In this document: positions 61,780-64,000 of the stretch, one piece after another | Position numbering within the stretch: position 1 is the first letter of the stretch | Layout of the letters: each line of letters begins with the position of its first letter | Assembly: GCF_032854445.1 (NCBI RefSeq) | Contig: NC_088295.1 | Coordinates: 86,511,836 to 86,575,835, forward strand | Length of the DNA stretch: 64,000 nt | Direction: 5' to 3' | Source: Liolophura sinensis | Taxonomy: Eukaryota; Mollusca; Polyplacophora; Chitonida; Chitonidae | Notes under the pieces: model-generated | The model's input: the letters and a program-made list of their open reading frames with translations, nothing else | Database searches by the model: none | Told to the model about the DNA's origin: nothing | Program-made: the position numbers and the translations under genes

Positions 61780-61850
61780 TGTATAAAACTGACAGCCTTT
61801 GTATAAGTGAAGAATTCTTGAAAATCGCTTTAGCAACGGTCAGATAAATG
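61780..61850 (+). mobile_element. Possible type-1 SINE tail remnant
   Basis: TATAAGTGAAGAATTCTTGA and CAACGGTCAGATAAATG follow the order of the type-1 end directly after the 102-bp array. Confidence 0.45.
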
Positions 61851-61929
61851 CATAATGGAAAGAATGATTAGTGAAGTATATATATTTCCTTGGTAATGAC
61901 TGACTTCTGCATGTGAGTGGACTGAAAAA

Positions 61930-64000
61930 ATGTTGTCTGAATTTCTGACTAATGTCTGTGTTGTCAGTTTTTGCCTAGATCAACTGAAAAAATATTGTCT
62001 GAATTTCTGGCTAATGTTTGTGGTGTCAACTCTGCCTAGATCAGCTGAAAAAATATTGTCTGAAATTCTGGCTATTGTCTGTGGTGTCAATTTTTGCCCA
62101 GATCAACTGAAAAAATACTGTCTGAATTTCTGGCTAATGCCTGTGTTGTCAGTTTTTGCCCAGATCAACTGAACAAATAATGTCTGAATTTCTGGCTAAT
62201 GTCTGTGGTGTCAATTTTTGCCCAGATCAAATGAAGACAAATTGTCTGAAATTCTGGCTATTGTCTTTGGTGTCAATTTTTGCCCAGATCAACTGAAAAA
62301 ATATTGTCTGAATTTCTGGCTTATGTCTGTGGTGATAATTTTTGCCTAGATCAACTGAACAAATAATGTCTGAATTTCTGGCTAATGTCTGTGGTGTCAA
62401 TTTTTGCCTAGATCAACTGAAAAAATATTGTCTGGATTTCTGGCTTATGTCTGTGGTGTCAATTTTTGCCCAGGTCAACTGAAAAAATATTGTCTGAATT
62501 TCTGGCTAATGCCTGTGTTGTCAGTTTTTGCCCAGATCAACTGAACAAATAATGTCTGAATTTCTGGCTAATGTCTGTGGTGTCAATTTTTGCCCAGATC
62601 AAATGAAGACAAATTGTTTGAATTACTGGCTTATGTCTGTGGTGTCAATTTTTGCCCAGATCAGCTGAAAAAATATTGTCTGAATTTCTGGCTAATGTTT
62701 GTGGTGTCAACTTTTGCCTAGATCAACTGAAAAAATATTGTCTGAAATTCTGGCTATTGTCTTTGGTGTCAATTTTTGCCCAGATCAACTGAAAAAATAC
62801 TGTCTGAATTTCTGGCTAATGTCTGTGGTGTCAATTTTTGCCTAGATCAACTGAACAAATATTGTCTGAATTTCTGGCTAATGTCTTTGGTGTCAATTTT
62901 TGCCCAGATCAGCTGAAAAAATATTGTCTGAATTTCTGGCTTATGTCTGTGGTGTCACATCTTTTGCCCAGATCAAATGAAGACAAATTGTCTGAATACT
63001 GGCTTATGTCTTTGGTGTCAATTTTTGCCCAGATCAGCTAAAAAAATATTGTCTGAATTTCTGGCTAATGTTTGTGGTGTCAACTTTTGCCTAGATCAAC
63101 TGAAAAAATATTGTCTGAAATTCTGGCTATTGTCTGTGGTGTCAATTTTTGCCCAGATAAACTGAAAAAAAACTGTCTGAATTTCTGGCTAATGTCTGTG
63201 GTGTCAATTTTTGCCTAGATCAACTGAACAAATAATGTCTGAATTTCTGGCTAATGTCTGTGGTGTCAATTTTTGCCTAGATCAACTGAAAAAATATTGT
63301 CTGAAATTCTGGCTAATGTCTGTGGTGTCAATTTTTGCCCAGATCAACTGAAAAAATATTGTCTGAATTTCTGGCTAATGTTTGTGGTGTCACCTTTTGC
63401 CCAGATCAACTGAACAAATATTGTCTGAATTTCTGGCTAATGTCTTTGGTGTCAATTTTTGCCCAGATCAAATGAAGACAAATTGTCTGAATTACTGGCT
63501 TATGTCTTTTGTGTCAATTTTTGCCCAGATCAGCTGAAAAAATATTGTCGGAATTTCTGGCTAATGTCTTTGGTGTCACCTTTTGCCTAGATCAACTGAA
63601 CAAATATTGTCTGAATTTCTGGCTAATGTCTGTGGTGTCAGTTTTTGCCCAGATCAAATGAAGACAAATTGTCTGAATTTCTGGCTTATGTCTGTGTTGT
63701 CAATTTTTGCCCAGATCAAATGAAGACAAATTGTCTGAATTTCTGGCTAATGTCTTTGGTGTCAGTTTTTGCCTAGATCAAATGAAGACAAATTGTCTGA
63801 ATTTCTGGCTAATGTCTTTGGTGTCAATTTTTGCCCAGATCAAATGAAGACAAATTGTCTGAATTTCTGGCTAATGTCTTTGGTGTCAATGTTTCCCCAG
63901 ATCAAATGAAGACAAATTGTCTGAATTTCTGGCTAATGTCTTTGGTGTCAATGTTTGCCCAGATCAAATGAAGACAAATTGTCTGAATTTCTGGCTAATG
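61930..64000. repeat. Minisatellite, about 62 bp unit, running off the right edge
   Basis: About 33 copies of GTCTGAATTTCTGGCTAATG, TCTGTGGTGTCAATTTTTGC, CCAGATCAACTG and AAAAAATATT. Three main end variants exist: AACTGAAAAAATATT, AACTGAACAAATA(A/T)T and AAATGAAGACAAATT. The third is scattered earlier but forms an unbroken run from about 63650 to the end. Confidence 0.95.

Noticed and set aside
61317-61847. 176-codon + strand frame in the 102-bp array
   Set aside because: A by-product of a repeat unit of 34 codons; no start context or homology.

Overview
This window is nuclear DNA from an invertebrate animal. Genes are split into many short exons with GT/AG introns, the base composition is AT-rich, and tRNA-derived SINEs and long-unit minisatellites are common. 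SINE tails ending in (AAAT)n, a second SINE type ending near GTTAAACCCCAAGCACTCAC, and many TACATGTA motifs point to a mollusc (bivalve or gastropod) or a close lophotrochozoan. That assignment is inference from repeats I recognise, not from a search.

Four protein-coding genes can be supported. (1) CCDC13, + strand, 258-9191: the last ten coding exons (427 codons) of a centriolar-satellite coiled-coil protein; its 5' part lies left of the window. (2) SEM1/DSS1, - strand, 14487-13212: a complete three-exon gene for the 82-residue acidic proteasome-lid/BRCA2-partner protein, convergent with CCDC13. (3) A doublecortin-like kinase (DCLK), - strand, coding 36949-19637, with probable noncoding 5' exons near 44.8 and 47.3 kb. 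It has one DCX1-encoding first exon and two alternative coding first exons, all joining the same downstream exon in the same phase. The longest form sums exactly to 878 residues. (4) YEATS2, + strand, 50681-60695 and continuing past the right edge: the acetyl-lysine reader subunit of the ATAC acetyltransferase complex. DCLK and YEATS2 are head to head, with about 1.2 kb between their candidate first exons.

Layout: 0-9.8 kb holds CCDC13 exons between six minisatellite arrays; 9.8-13.2 kb is intergenic with a SINE head; 13.2-14.5 kb is SEM1 with an intronic SINE; 14.5-19.6 kb is DCLK 3' flank; 19.6-47.4 kb is DCLK, mostly intron with SINEs and dispersed repeats; 47.4-48.6 kb is the shared promoter region; 48.6-64 kb is YEATS2 with SINEs, a three-layer nested insertion and three large minisatellites (78, 102 and about 62 bp units).

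Points most worth a second look: a one-base frameshift in the YEATS domain, apparently offset by an extra base in the next exon; a minisatellite that carries copies of a functional 5' splice site; another minisatellite seeded by the final codons and stop of CCDC13; three interchangeable N-termini, a Gly/Tyr-rich segment and a very long charged helix in DCLK; and a SINE nested in a SINE nested in a tandem repeat. I found no convincing sign of a wholly new gene system.
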